Positions 1 to 10,355 of a DNA stretch of 26,479 nt are shown here, piece by piece. Position numbers and translations under genes: made by a program. The DNA comes from Nemertoderma westbladi (lineage: Eukaryota > Xenacoelomorpha > Nemertodermatida > Nemertodermatidae): NCBI GenBank assembly GCA_032718475.1, contig JAUCBJ010000840.1, positions 1-26,479 of the forward strand. Reading direction: 5' to 3'. Numbering within the stretch: the first letter of the stretch is position 1; each line of letters begins with the position of its first letter. The notes beneath the pieces were generated by a model, which made no database searches, was not told where the DNA came from, and saw only the letters and a program-made list of their open reading frames with translations.

Positions 1-1138
1 CTGGGTGCGGTTAAGTAGACGTGCTTATGTGGGTGCTGGGTGGGTGGGTGCGGTTAAGTAGGTGTGCTTAGGTGGGTGGGTAGGTGCGGTTACGTAGACG
101 TTCTTATGTAGGTGGGTGGGTGCGGTTACGTAGACGTTCTTATGTAGGTGGGTGGGTGCGGTTAAGTAGACGTGCTTAGGAGGGTGGGTGGGTGCGGTTA
201 AGTAGACGTGCTTAGGAGGCTGGGTGGGTGCGGTTAAGTAGGTGTGCTTAGGTGGGTGGGTGTGTGCGGTTAAGTCGATGTGCTTAGGTGGGTGGGTGTT
301 TGCGGTTAAGTACACGTGCGGTTAAGTAGGTGTGCTTAGGTAGGTGGGTGGGTGCCGTTAAGTCGATGTGCTATGTGGGTGGGTGGGTGTGGTTAAGTAC
401 ACTTGCTTAGGTGGGTGGGAGGGTGCGGTTAAGTAGGTGTGCTTAGGTGGGTGGGTGGGTGCGGTTAATTCGACGTGCTTAGGAGGGCGGGTGGGTGCGG
501 TTAAGTAGGTTTGCTTAGGTGGGTGGGTGGGTGCGGTTAAGTCGATGTGCTTAGGTGGGTGGGTGGGTGTTTGCGGTTAAGTACACGTGATAAGGGGGGG
601 TGGCTGGGTGCGGTTAAGTAAACGTGATTATGTAGGTGGGTGGGTGCGGTTAAGTAGGTGTGCTTAGGTGGGTGGGTAGGTGCGGTTACGTAGACGTTCT
701 TATGTAGGTGGGTGGGTGCGGTTACGTAGACGTTCTTATGTAGGTGGGCGGGTGTGGTTAAGTACACGTGCTTAGGTGGGTGGGTGGGTGCGGTTAACTA
801 GGTGCGCTTAGGTAGGTGGGTGGGTGCGGTTAAGTTGATGTGCTTAGGTGGGTGGGTGGGAGGGTGTGGTTAACTAGACATGCTTAGGTTGGCGGGTGGG
901 TGCGGTTTAAGTATACGTGCTTAGGAGGGTGGGTGGGTGCAGTTAAGTAGTTGTGCTTAGGTAGGTGGGTGGGTGTGGGTAAGTATACGTGCTTAGGTGG
1001 GTGCGGTTAAGTAGGTGTGCTTAGGTGGGTGGGTGGGTACAGTTATGTCGACGTGCTTAGGTGGGTGGGAGGGTACGTAGTAGGTATGTAGGAATGGGTA
1101 TGTATGGTCAAGTACAGTAGGTGTGTTATGATAGGTGG
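1..1138 (+). repeat. 36-bp G-rich minisatellite, block 1 (left-clipped)
   Basis: Tandem repeats of about 36 bp (individual units about 30-40 bp) are built from GGGTGGGTGGGTGCGG followed by TTAAGTAGGTGTGCTTA. The G-rich half is a run of three-G tracts, a typical G-quadruplex pattern on the + strand. The second half starts with TTAAG and ends with CTTA and could form a short hairpin. The commonest variation is at AGACGTG / AGGTGTG / CGATGTG / CGACGTG. Short antisense reading frames in this block repeat the motif HPPKHVYLTAPT only because 36 is divisible by 3; there is no sign that they are expressed. Confidence 0.93.
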
Positions 1139-1164
1139 GTGGGGGGGGGGGGGGCAAGGGGGTA

Positions 1165-1433
1165 AAAGTTAATAATAATAATATAGGTTATTTATATAGC
1201 GCTTTTCTACGCTCAGCATAATCAAATCGCTTTTATTATTATTACCCCAGCAAAGCCAGGTTAGGTTGTTCCCATTATACCGCTGGGTTGACGTAGGCAC
1301 TAATGTCTAAAGTGTCTTGCCTAGGGACACAAAGTGCGAAATTTCTACAGCCTTTAGTCGGATTCGAACCTGCGCCACCAAACAATATTGTGTAAGCAGT
1401 TCAGGCGCCGTATCCACTCGGACACTGTGACAT
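1165..1433 (-). mobile_element. tRNA-derived SINE (copy in unit 1)
   Basis: Read on the minus strand, the element starts with a tRNA-like head. A-box-like TGTCCGAGTGG lies at 1414-1424 (complement) and a perfect B box GGTTCGAATCC at 1360-1370 (complement). The A box is of tRNA-Ser/Leu type. A non-tRNA body follows, then a tail containing AGCGCTATATAAAT and an AAT/TTA-rich end at about 1166-1180. That tail resembles the 3' ends of CR1/L2-type LINEs, which would be its mobilising partner (inference). The length of ~270 bp is normal for a SINE. It is not a functional tRNA gene: the acceptor stem and anticodon arm are not convincing. Confidence 0.8.
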
Positions 1434-1516
1434 CAAGTTTAGCAACTATTAAGTAGTATTACCACTTCTCAGTAATGTAGACAGCTGTATGTTTACAGTA
1501 TAGAACGGTCGTAAAA

Positions 1517-1970
1517 TAGATCCATACCCCTTTTCTTTCCCCCTCTTCCCCCTTTTCTTACGCGCTCTTACCCCCAGCACAGAGAAGATCTTCCCCCAGC
1601 TCACTCGCGTACTGCCACTAGTATGTCTCTGTTAGTTGAAACAAAATTGGAACATAATTGAAACATATTAGGAGCCACGTAATGGTGTCCTACCTGCAAT
1701 GCTATGTAAGCCAGTGAAACAAATTTGAAACAAATTAGGAGGGCCGTAATGATAGTCTACCGGAGAATTGGAACAATGATGGGCTACGGAGCTCAAAAAA
1801 TTGGAACAATGTTAAGTATGCCAGTGAAACAAATTTGAAACAAATTAGGAGAGCCGTAATGATAGCCTACCGGAAGAATTGGAACAATGATGGGCTACGG
1901 AGCTGCCTGGGTTGTTTGGCTGAACCAGTGGTGGCACGGATGAGGGGGTAAGAAAAGGGGGAAGGATCTA
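1517..1970. mobile_element. Candidate MITE with terminal inverted repeats (unit 1)
   Basis: The element begins TAGATCC and ends GGATCTA. Inside each end is the inverted block CTTCCCCCTTTTCTTAC (about 1545-1561) against GTAAGAAAAGGGGGAAG (about 1947-1963). The left end carries an extra ~25-bp pyrimidine-rich stretch. The TA at each edge could be a TA target duplication, as for Tc1/mariner-type MITEs. The interior consists of degenerate ~110-bp repeats and there is no transposase, so if mobile it would be non-autonomous. The classification is tentative. Confidence 0.5.
1634..1904 (+). repeat. Three degenerate internal repeats (~110 bp spacing)
   Basis: Segments 1710-1793 and 1820-1904 are near-identical; both start GCCAGTGAAACAAATTTGAA and run through a GGGCTACGGAGCT end. 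A more diverged relative begins at about 1634 (GTTGAAACAAAATTGGAAC). They lie inside the candidate MITE and are repeated at 5161-5431 in unit 2. Confidence 0.85.
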
Positions 1971-2464
1971 AAAATAGCACCCAATAGGAAGCTTCTAGCT
2001 TCTTGCATTGCTACGGCTACCGGTACTTTGCTTGGCCTCTAGGCTGGCTCTGGCATAACCCTTATTTTCGCATGCGAATAAAGATAATGTTTTAAAGATC
2101 TGGTGTGTAAAACGCGTTTTTGTGCAGTGATGTTTACGATATTATAATTAAACTAACTGCACTAACTATCTCACATTTATTTAATAATATATGGTAAAAA
2201 AAGCAACCTACCTATTAATTACAATAATTTACAATAGTTATCGAATGTTCTAGGATGTAAATACTTCTTAGCATTATTTTATAGGAAACTATTATCAAAA
2301 AACGGTTCTTGTAAAAAAAGGTTTTGGCGAAAACTGTCCACGCTTTCCGTTTTTGCAAATTTCTGGTACGGCATGATTGCTCCGAGAATGTTTGCCGTGG
2401 AGTCTGAATAAGGTAGATCAATTAGGGGTGGGTGTGTTTGTTAGGTTCGGGCGGTCGGTGCGGG
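1971..2464. other. AT-rich spacer of unit 1, no gene seen
   Basis: No supported gene. There is a 12-bp perfect palindrome TTCGCATGCGAA at 2067-2078. The two overlapping short reading frames here (68 codons each, opposite strands) show no recognisable domain or codon structure. The same spacer recurs at about 5498-5991. Confidence 0.6.
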
Positions 2465-2663
2465 TACTACTACTACTACTAGGATCGGCATGCTGCATTG
2501 CAGCTGCATTTTTAAGAATGCTGTGCCGGCTTTTCGACAAAATTGCACCGCCACAACTCCCTATCACCCATGACATTTGCTAGATCATCCGCATCTTCAA
2601 GGCCAGTGTCCTTTAAGATGCGTCTCAAGAAAGTCATGGGCTGTCCACCATGCTTCTTCACTC
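2465..2663 (-). mobile_element. 5'-truncated LINE 3' end with (TAG)n tail, unit 1
   Basis: The reverse complement matches the last part of the LINE at 25440-25623: the C-terminal segment containing TFLRRILKDTGL and DRELWRCNFVDK, the short 3' UTR and then five TAG repeats (seen as TAC repeats from 2465 on the + strand). Homology stops at about 2663, where minisatellite-like sequence begins, so only about 200 bp inserted or survived. Short 3' UTRs and microsatellite tails are typical of RTE-type LINEs; the clade is inferred. Confidence 0.85.
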
Positions 2664-2684
2664 GGTGGGTCGGTGCCTGTAAAT

Positions 2685-4665
2685 AGGGTGTGGGAGGGAG
2701 GGAGGGTGGGTAGGGGTAGGTGAGTGCGGGTAATTAGGTGTGTAGGAGTAGGGGAGGTTGGGTGCGGTTAAGTAGACGTTCTTGCTTAGTTTGGTGTGTG
2801 GGTGCGGTTAAGTAGACGTGCTTAGGTTGGTGGGTGGGTGCGGTTAAGTAGACGTGCTTATGTAGGTGGGCGGGTGCGGTTAAGTAGACGTGCTTAGGAG
2901 GGTGGGTGGGTACAGTTAAGTAGGTGTGCTTAGGTGGGTGGGTGGGTGCGGTTAAGTCGATTTGCTTAGGAGGGTGGGTGGGCGGGTGCGGTTAAGTAGG
3001 TGTGCTTAGGTGGGAGGGTAGGTGCGGCTAAGTCGATGTGCTTAGGTGGGTGGGTGGGTGTTTGCGGTTAAGTACACGTGCTAAGGGGGGTAGCTGGGTG
3101 CGGTTAAGTAGACGTGCTTAGGAGGGTGGGTGCGGTTAAGTAGACGTGCTTATGTAGGTGGGTGGGTGCGGTTAAGTAGGTGTGCTTAGGTGGGTGGGTG
3201 GGTGCGGTTAAGTAGACGTTCTTATGTAGGTGGGTGGGTGCGGTTAAGTAGGTGTGCTTAGGTGGGTGGGTGGGTGCGGTTAAGTAGACGTGCTTATGAG
3301 GGTGGGAGGGTGCGGTTAAGTAGGTGTGCTTAGGTGGGTGGGTGGGTGCGGTTAAGTAGGTGTGCTTAGGTGGGTGGGTGGGTGCGGTTAAGTCGACGTG
3401 CTTAGGAGGGCGGGTGGGTGCGGTTAAGTAGGTTTGCTTAGGTGGGTGGGTGGGTGCGGTTAAGTCGATGTGCTTAGGTGGGTGGGTGGGTGTTTGCGGT
3501 TAAGTACACGTGATAAGGGGGGTGGCTGGGTGCGGTTAAGTAGACGTGCTTATGTGGGTGCTGGGTGGGTGGGTGCGGTTAAGTAGGTGTGCTTAGGTGG
3601 GTGGGTAGGTGCGGTTACGTAGACGTTCTTATGTAGGTGGGTGGGTGCGGTTACGTAGACGTTCTTATGTAGGTGGGTGGGTGCGGTTAAGTAGACGTGC
3701 TTAGGAGGGTGGGTGGGTGCGGTTAAGTAGACGTGCTTAGGAGGCTGGGTGGGTGCGGTTAAGTAGGTGTGCTTAGGTGGGTGGGTGTGTGCGGTTAAGT
3801 CGATGTGCTTAGGTGGGTGGGTGTTTGCGGTTAAGTACACGTGCGGTTAAGTAGGTGTGCTTAGGTAGGTGGGTGGGTGCCGTTAAGTCGATGTGCTATG
3901 TGGGTGGGTGGGTGTGGTTAAGTACACTTGCTTAGGTGGGTGGGAGGGTGCGGTTAAGTAGGTGTGCTTAGGTGGGTGGGTGGGTGCGGTTAATTCGACG
4001 TGCTTAGGAGGGCGGGTGGGTGCGGTTAAGTAGGTTTGCTTAGGTGGGTGGGTGGGTGCGGTTAAGTCGATGTGCTTAGGTGGGTGGGTGGGTGTTTGCG
4101 GTTAAGTACACGTGATAAGGGGGGGTGGCTGGGTGCGGTTAAGTAAACGTGATTATGTAGGTGGGTGGGTGCGGTTAAGTAGGTGTGCTTAGGTGGGTGG
4201 GTAGGTGCGGTTACGTAGACGTTCTTATGTAGGTGGGTGGGTGCGGTTACGTAGACGTTCTTATGTAGGTGGGCGGGTGTGGTTAAGTACACGTGCTTAG
4301 GTGGGTGGGTGGGTGCGGTTAACTAGGTGCGCTTAGGTAGGTGGGTGGGTGCGGTTAAGTTGATGTGCTTAGGTGGGTGGGTGGGAGGGTGTGGTTAACT
4401 AGACATGCTTAGGTTGGCGGGTGGGTGCGGTTTAAGTATACGTGCTTAGGAGGGTGGGTGGGTGCAGTTAAGTAGTTGTGCTTAGGTAGGTGGGTGGGTG
4501 TGGGTAAGTATACGTGCTTAGGTGGGTGCGGTTAAGTAGGTGTGCTTAGGTGGGTGGGTGGGTACAGTTATGTCGACGTGCTTAGGTGGGTGGGAGGGTA
4601 CGTAGTAGGTATGTAGGAATGGGTATGTATGGTCAAGTACAGTAGGTGTGTTATGATAGGTGGGT
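2685..4665 (+). repeat. 36-bp G-rich minisatellite, block 2 (complete)
   Basis: A complete block of about 1.98 kb spans the arbitrary unit boundary at 3526. It opens with irregular GGGAGGGAGGGTGGG and settles into the regular 36-bp unit. Toward the right end the units become irregular (TGTGGGTAAGTATACG, GTATGTAGGAATGGG) before the long poly-G run at about 4666. About 50-55 units are present. Confidence 0.93.
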
Positions 4666-4691
4666 GGGGGGGGGGGGGGGGCAAGGGGGTA

Positions 4692-4960
4692 AAAGTTAAT
4701 AATAATAATATAGGTTATTTATATAGCGCTTTTCTACGCTCAGCATAATCAAATCGCTTTTATTATTATTACCCCAGCAAAGCCAGGTTAGGTTGTTCCC
4801 ATTATACCGCTGGGTTGACGTAGGCACTAATGTCTAAAGTGTCTTGCCTAGGGACACAAAGTGCGAAATTTCTACAGCCTTTAGTCGGATTCGAACCTGC
4901 GCCACCAAACAATATTGTGTAAGCAGTTCAGGCGCCGTATCCACTCGGACACTGTGACAT
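4692..4960 (-). mobile_element. tRNA-derived SINE (copy in unit 2)
   Basis: Copy of the 1165-1433 SINE, shifted by 3527 bp. The B box is at 4887-4897 (complement). No difference from the first copy was noticed, so it was amplified with the unit rather than inserted independently. Confidence 0.8.
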
Positions 4961-5043
4961 CAAGTTTAGCAACTATTAAGTAGTATTACCACTTCTCAGT
5001 AATGTAGACAGCTGTATGTTTACAGTATAGAACGGTCGTAAAA

Positions 5044-5497
5044 TAGATCCATACCCCTTTTCTTTCCCCCTCTTCCCCCTTTTCTTACGCGCTCTTACCC
5101 CCAGCACAGAGAAGATCTTCCCCCAGCTCACTCGCGTACTGCCACTAGTATGTCTCTGTTAGTTGAAACAAAATTGGAACATAATTGAAACATATTAGGA
5201 GCCACGTAATGGTGTCCTACCTGCAATGCTATGTAAGCCAGTGAAACAAATTTGAAACAAATTAGGAGGGCCGTAATGATAGTCTACCGGAGAATTGGAA
5301 CAATGATGGGCTACGGAGCTCAAAAAATTGGAACAATGTTAAGTATGCCAGTGAAACAAATTTGAAACAAATTAGGAGAGCCGTAATGATAGCCTACCGG
5401 AAGAATTGGAACAATGATGGGCTACGGAGCTGCCTGGGTTGTTTGGCTGAACCAGTGGTGGCACGGATGAGGGGGTAAGAAAAGGGGGAAGGATCTA
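5044..5497. mobile_element. Candidate MITE with terminal inverted repeats (unit 2)
   Basis: Second copy of the 1517-1970 element, with the same TAGATCC and GGATCTA ends and the same internal repeats (5161-5431). Confidence 0.5.
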
Positions 5498-5991
5498 AAA
5501 ATAGCACCCAATAGGAAGCTTCTAGCTTCTTGCATTGCTACGGCTACCGGTACTTTGCTTGGCCTCTAGGCTGGCTCTGGCATAACCCTTATTTTCGCAT
5601 GCGAATAAAGATAATGTTTTAAAGATCTGGTGTGTAAAACGCGTTTTTGTGCAGTGATGTTTACGATATTATAATTAAACTAACTGCACTAACTATCTCA
5701 CATTTATTTAATAATATATGGTAAAAAAAGCAACCTACCTATTAATTACAATAATTTACAATAGTTATCGAATGTTCTAGGATGTAAATACTTCTTAGCA
5801 TTATTTTATAGGAAACTATTATCAAAAAACGGTTCTTGTAAAAAAAGGTTTTGGCGAAAACTGTCCACGCTTTCCGTTTTTGCAAATTTCTGGTACGGCA
5901 TGATTGCTCCGAGAATGTTTGCCGTGGAGTCTGAATAAGGTAGATCAATTAGGGGTGGGTGTGTTTGTTAGGTTCGGGCGGTCGGTGCGGG
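5498..5991. other. AT-rich spacer of unit 2, no gene seen
   Basis: Same content as 1971-2464, including the TTCGCATGCGAA palindrome. No supported gene. Confidence 0.6.
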
Positions 5992-6190
5992 TACTACTAC
6001 TACTACTAGGATCGGCATGCTGCATTGCAGCTGCATTTTTAAGAATGCTGTGCCGGCTTTTCGACAAAATTGCACCGCCACAACTCCCTATCACCCATGA
6101 CATTTGCTAGATCATCCGCATCTTCAAGGCCAGTGTCCTTTAAGATGCGTCTCAAGAAAGTCATGGGCTGTCCACCATGCTTCTTCACTC
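5992..6190 (-). mobile_element. 5'-truncated LINE 3' end with (TAG)n tail, unit 2
   Basis: Duplicate of the 2465-2663 stub, shifted by 3527 bp, with the same tail length and the same 5' truncation point. It was therefore copied as part of the array unit. The third unit ends before it would reach this segment. Confidence 0.85.
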
Positions 6191-6211
6191 GGTGGGTCGG
6201 TGCCTGTAAAT

Positions 6212-8192
6212 AGGGTGTGGGAGGGAGGGAGGGTGGGTAGGGGTAGGTGAGTGCGGGTAATTAGGTGTGTAGGAGTAGGGGAGGTTGGGTGCGGTTAAGT
6301 AGACGTTCTTGCTTAGTTTGGTGTGTGGGTGCGGTTAAGTAGACGTGCTTAGGTTGGTGGGTGGGTGCGGTTAAGTAGACGTGCTTATGTAGGTGGGCGG
6401 GTGCGGTTAAGTAGACGTGCTTAGGAGGGTGGGTGGGTACAGTTAAGTAGGTGTGCTTAGGTGGGTGGGTGGGTGCGGTTAAGTCGATTTGCTTAGGAGG
6501 GTGGGTGGGCGGGTGCGGTTAAGTAGGTGTGCTTAGGTGGGAGGGTAGGTGCGGCTAAGTCGATGTGCTTAGGTGGGTGGGTGGGTGTTTGCGGTTAAGT
6601 ACACGTGCTAAGGGGGGTAGCTGGGTGCGGTTAAGTAGACGTGCTTAGGAGGGTGGGTGCGGTTAAGTAGACGTGCTTATGTAGGTGGGTGGGTGCGGTT
6701 AAGTAGGTGTGCTTAGGTGGGTGGGTGGGTGCGGTTAAGTAGACGTTCTTATGTAGGTGGGTGGGTGCGGTTAAGTAGGTGTGCTTAGGTGGGTGGGTGG
6801 GTGCGGTTAAGTAGACGTGCTTATGAGGGTGGGAGGGTGCGGTTAAGTAGGTGTGCTTAGGTGGGTGGGTGGGTGCGGTTAAGTAGGTGTGCTTAGGTGG
6901 GTGGGTGGGTGCGGTTAAGTCGACGTGCTTAGGAGGGCGGGTGGGTGCGGTTAAGTAGGTTTGCTTAGGTGGGTGGGTGGGTGCGGTTAAGTCGATGTGC
7001 TTAGGTGGGTGGGTGGGTGTTTGCGGTTAAGTACACGTGATAAGGGGGGTGGCTGGGTGCGGTTAAGTAGACGTGCTTATGTGGGTGCTGGGTGGGTGGG
7101 TGCGGTTAAGTAGGTGTGCTTAGGTGGGTGGGTAGGTGCGGTTACGTAGACGTTCTTATGTAGGTGGGTGGGTGCGGTTACGTAGACGTTCTTATGTAGG
7201 TGGGTGGGTGCGGTTAAGTAGACGTGCTTAGGAGGGTGGGTGGGTGCGGTTAAGTAGACGTGCTTAGGAGGCTGGGTGGGTGCGGTTAAGTAGGTGTGCT
7301 TAGGTGGGTGGGTGTGTGCGGTTAAGTCGATGTGCTTAGGTGGGTGGGTGTTTGCGGTTAAGTACACGTGCGGTTAAGTAGGTGTGCTTAGGTAGGTGGG
7401 TGGGTGCCGTTAAGTCGATGTGCTATGTGGGTGGGTGGGTGTGGTTAAGTACACTTGCTTAGGTGGGTGGGAGGGTGCGGTTAAGTAGGTGTGCTTAGGT
7501 GGGTGGGTGGGTGCGGTTAATTCGACGTGCTTAGGAGGGCGGGTGGGTGCGGTTAAGTAGGTTTGCTTAGGTGGGTGGGTGGGTGCGGTTAAGTCGATGT
7601 GCTTAGGTGGGTGGGTGGGTGTTTGCGGTTAAGTACACGTGATAAGGGGGGGTGGCTGGGTGCGGTTAAGTAAACGTGATTATGTAGGTGGGTGGGTGCG
7701 GTTAAGTAGGTGTGCTTAGGTGGGTGGGTAGGTGCGGTTACGTAGACGTTCTTATGTAGGTGGGTGGGTGCGGTTACGTAGACGTTCTTATGTAGGTGGG
7801 CGGGTGTGGTTAAGTACACGTGCTTAGGTGGGTGGGTGGGTGCGGTTAACTAGGTGCGCTTAGGTAGGTGGGTGGGTGCGGTTAAGTTGATGTGCTTAGG
7901 TGGGTGGGTGGGAGGGTGTGGTTAACTAGACATGCTTAGGTTGGCGGGTGGGTGCGGTTTAAGTATACGTGCTTAGGAGGGTGGGTGGGTGCAGTTAAGT
8001 AGTTGTGCTTAGGTAGGTGGGTGGGTGTGGGTAAGTATACGTGCTTAGGTGGGTGCGGTTAAGTAGGTGTGCTTAGGTGGGTGGGTGGGTACAGTTATGT
8101 CGACGTGCTTAGGTGGGTGGGAGGGTACGTAGTAGGTATGTAGGAATGGGTATGTATGGTCAAGTACAGTAGGTGTGTTATGATAGGTGGGT
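6212..8192 (+). repeat. 36-bp G-rich minisatellite, block 3 (complete)
   Basis: Copy of block 2 shifted by 3527 bp, with the same order of variant repeat units. It ends in a 13-G run at about 8193. Keeping the same variant order shows that the whole block was duplicated, not expanded unit by unit. Confidence 0.93.
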
Positions 8193-8215
8193 GGGGGGGG
8201 GGGGGCAAGGGGGTA

Positions 8216-8484
8216 AAAGTTAATAATAATAATATAGGTTATTTATATAGCGCTTTTCTACGCTCAGCATAATCAAATCGCTTTTATTATTATTACCCCA
8301 GCAAAGCCAGGTTAGGTTGTTCCCATTATACCGCTGGGTTGACGTAGGCACTAATGTCTAAAGTGTCTTGCCTAGGGACACAAAGTGCGAAATTTCTACA
8401 GCCTTTAGTCGGATTCGAACCTGCGCCACCAAACAATATTGTGTAAGCAGTTCAGGCGCCGTATCCACTCGGACACTGTGACAT
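8216..8484 (-). mobile_element. tRNA-derived SINE (copy in unit 3)
   Basis: Third copy of the SINE, shifted by 3524 bp from the second, with the same B box (GGTTCGAATCC, complement) and A-box-like sequence. Confidence 0.8.
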
Positions 8485-8567
8485 CAAGTTTAGCAACTAT
8501 TAAGTAGTATTACCACTTCTCAGTAATGTAGACAGCTGTATGTTTACAGTATAGAACGGTCGTAAAA

Positions 8568-8652
8568 TAGATCCATACCCCTTTTCTTTCCCCCTCTTCC
8601 CCCTTTTCTTACGCGCTCTTACCCCCAGCACAGAGAAGATCTTCCCCCAGCT
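8568..8652. mobile_element. Left fragment of candidate MITE; edge of the array
   Basis: Matches the first ~85 bp of the 1517-1970 element, then diverges right after CCCCCAGCTC. The next ~40 bp (GCGCGCGACACGTACGAC..., then ATACGTCTCTGTCTGTACG) still faintly recalls the element's own continuation (AGTATGTCTCTGTTAG). The junction may therefore be with a diverged relative rather than unrelated DNA. Confidence 0.55.
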
Positions 8653-9240
8653 CGCGCGCGACACGTACGACATACGTCTCTGTCTGTACGTGGAAAAGGC
8701 TGAAAGGTTAACCCGATCAGCCGATGGTACCGATGCATATAATTTCTGAACTGTAAAAGTACAGGAGTACCCTACACAGAACTGCAGTACAGTCAGGAAT
8801 CAGCCAGTTTCAGAGTTTAGGCCTCAGGCTTATGCGCTGTGCAGCTACCTGGCTACCGGACCGGTCAGCCGGTGTCATATGTACAGCCAGATGTTGGCTC
8901 GATTCTGCCATTTTTAAGTGCACGTTACAGGTATGTACGGTACGGTAATACTGCTGTACTGTAAGACAGTCAGACAGTACCTAATATTCAGGCAGGCCTA
9001 TTCTGCTATTATTAGATCGTCATAGCGCAGTAGCGTTACAGCATTATGCATTACATAACATGCATTAGACCTAGCTCTGTAGCTAGCTAGAACCTTCTTG
9101 AAATTCGACTAAATCCAAAATCATCCAGTCAAGTAGGGTCTGAGGGGATGGTAGCCTAGGAGCCCGACAGCCCGAGTAGACCTAGGAACTTGTACAGTAA
9201 ATCGGTCTGTCGGTTACAGGTCAAACTCGGTTACAGGTCA

Positions 9241-9325
9241 AAACGTACCTCGGTTCGGTTAAAACGTACCGTACCGTACCGGTACCCGATCAATAACGTA
9301 CCCATATTTCGGGTACGTTTCAACT
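9241..9325. repeat. KpnI-type palindromic repeat, copy 1
   Basis: Contains GGTTAAAACGTACCG, then CCGTACCGGTACCC, and closes with GGGTACGTTTCAAC. The two ends are imperfect reverse complements, so the segment can fold back. A related copy lies at 10356-10426. Confidence 0.5.
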
Positions 9326-10355
9326 TAGGCTAGGGATAGGGACCCACTGTCCACAAGACATTAGGCCTATATAGCCAGATAGCAGCTAGGAACTTTCACC
9401 CATTAGACGGGTGGACAATCCGTCAATCACCCCCTTTAATGCTGTAATGGGTGTCCTAATTCGTTCTTCTGGGCTAAATTCGGAAATTCCACTCGTTTGA
9501 GGGGTGGCTTGGAGAGTTTGTAAAATTTATCCAGCTTCACGAGCTTGCTTTATGATCAAAGCCGCCGACAGGAATCTCGGACACTCATCTGAGGGCTGGA
9601 TATAATGCGGCTACTGCGACTGCCGACTGCGTAATTAATTATTTTCTTTAAGATGATAAAGTGTAAAGTATTTTCTTCTTACCAGTAAGTTGATAAATTA
9701 TTTTATTTATTATGGCAGTAACATATGGATCGACCGAATGTAAAATTTTGTCGAACCGGACTGCCGGAACCGAACCGAATTTGGAAAAAAAATTGGCAAA
9801 TTCGGTACCGGTACCGAATATTGAAAGATTTGACACTAAAGTGCCTAAGTTATAATATTCAATTTTAAATGTAAAAATTTGTCAAAAATTCAGCTTTTAC
9901 CTGTTTTCCTGTTTACTAAGAAAGGAATGGATCAAAATCTGCAACGGTATTACTGTAAGAACTACGGTTTTTGTGGGTCCATGAACATTGTTTCGTAATC
10001 CTTTATTTATTGTAGGCCTATTACATAGACCTAGGACAGAGTGACAGTCCACTATTCAAATTACCAATATTACTCTGAATGTAATAATTATTTATTACAT
10101 CAATACATGGGAAATCACTAGGCCTAATCATCCTACCAATACTTACTGTCCTAACAAAACTTCCTACAACTGTACAACCTGACAACCAATCAATATCGTT
10201 AGTTCCGGAGATTTTTGGGAAAGGAGCAGAGCAGTGACTAACCAAAACAATAAACGAGAGTCAATAGCACAGGTTACAGTTTATTTTTTTAATATTTATT
10301 TTTATCTATTATCAGATTATCTATATATACTACCGTATTTTTTATCTATTTATTT

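Larger units (their letters stand above)
1..8652. repeat. Tandem array of a ~3.53 kb composite unit (~2.45 copies)
   Basis: Position 1 matches 3526 and 7053, so the window opens inside one unit, contains a second whole unit (3526-7052) and ends in a third partial one. Offsets between copies are 3525, 3527 and 3524 bp, and these differences are explained by the length of one poly-G run (14, 16 and 13 G at about 1141, 4666 and 8193). I saw no other clear difference by eye. Each unit contains, in order, minisatellite, SINE, candidate MITE, AT-rich spacer, LINE stub and minisatellite again. The array stops abruptly at about 8652, inside the candidate MITE. Near-identity means very recent amplification, strong homogenisation or an assembly duplication. 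Confidence 0.95.

Noticed and set aside
25-767. Antisense open frames encoding HPPKHVYLTAPT-like repeats (also at 3550-4292 and 7077-7819)
   Set aside because: They follow directly from a G-rich repeat whose period is divisible by 3; no start context, splice signal or composition supports translation.
1360-1424. Functional tRNA gene on the minus strand
   Set aside because: A and B boxes are present but no acceptor stem or clean cloverleaf; the attached body and LINE-like tail mark it as a SINE.
2215-2583. Two overlapping 68-codon frames on opposite strands (repeated at 5742-6110)
   Set aside because: They overlap each other, and the + one runs into the antisense of the LINE stub; no domain is seen.
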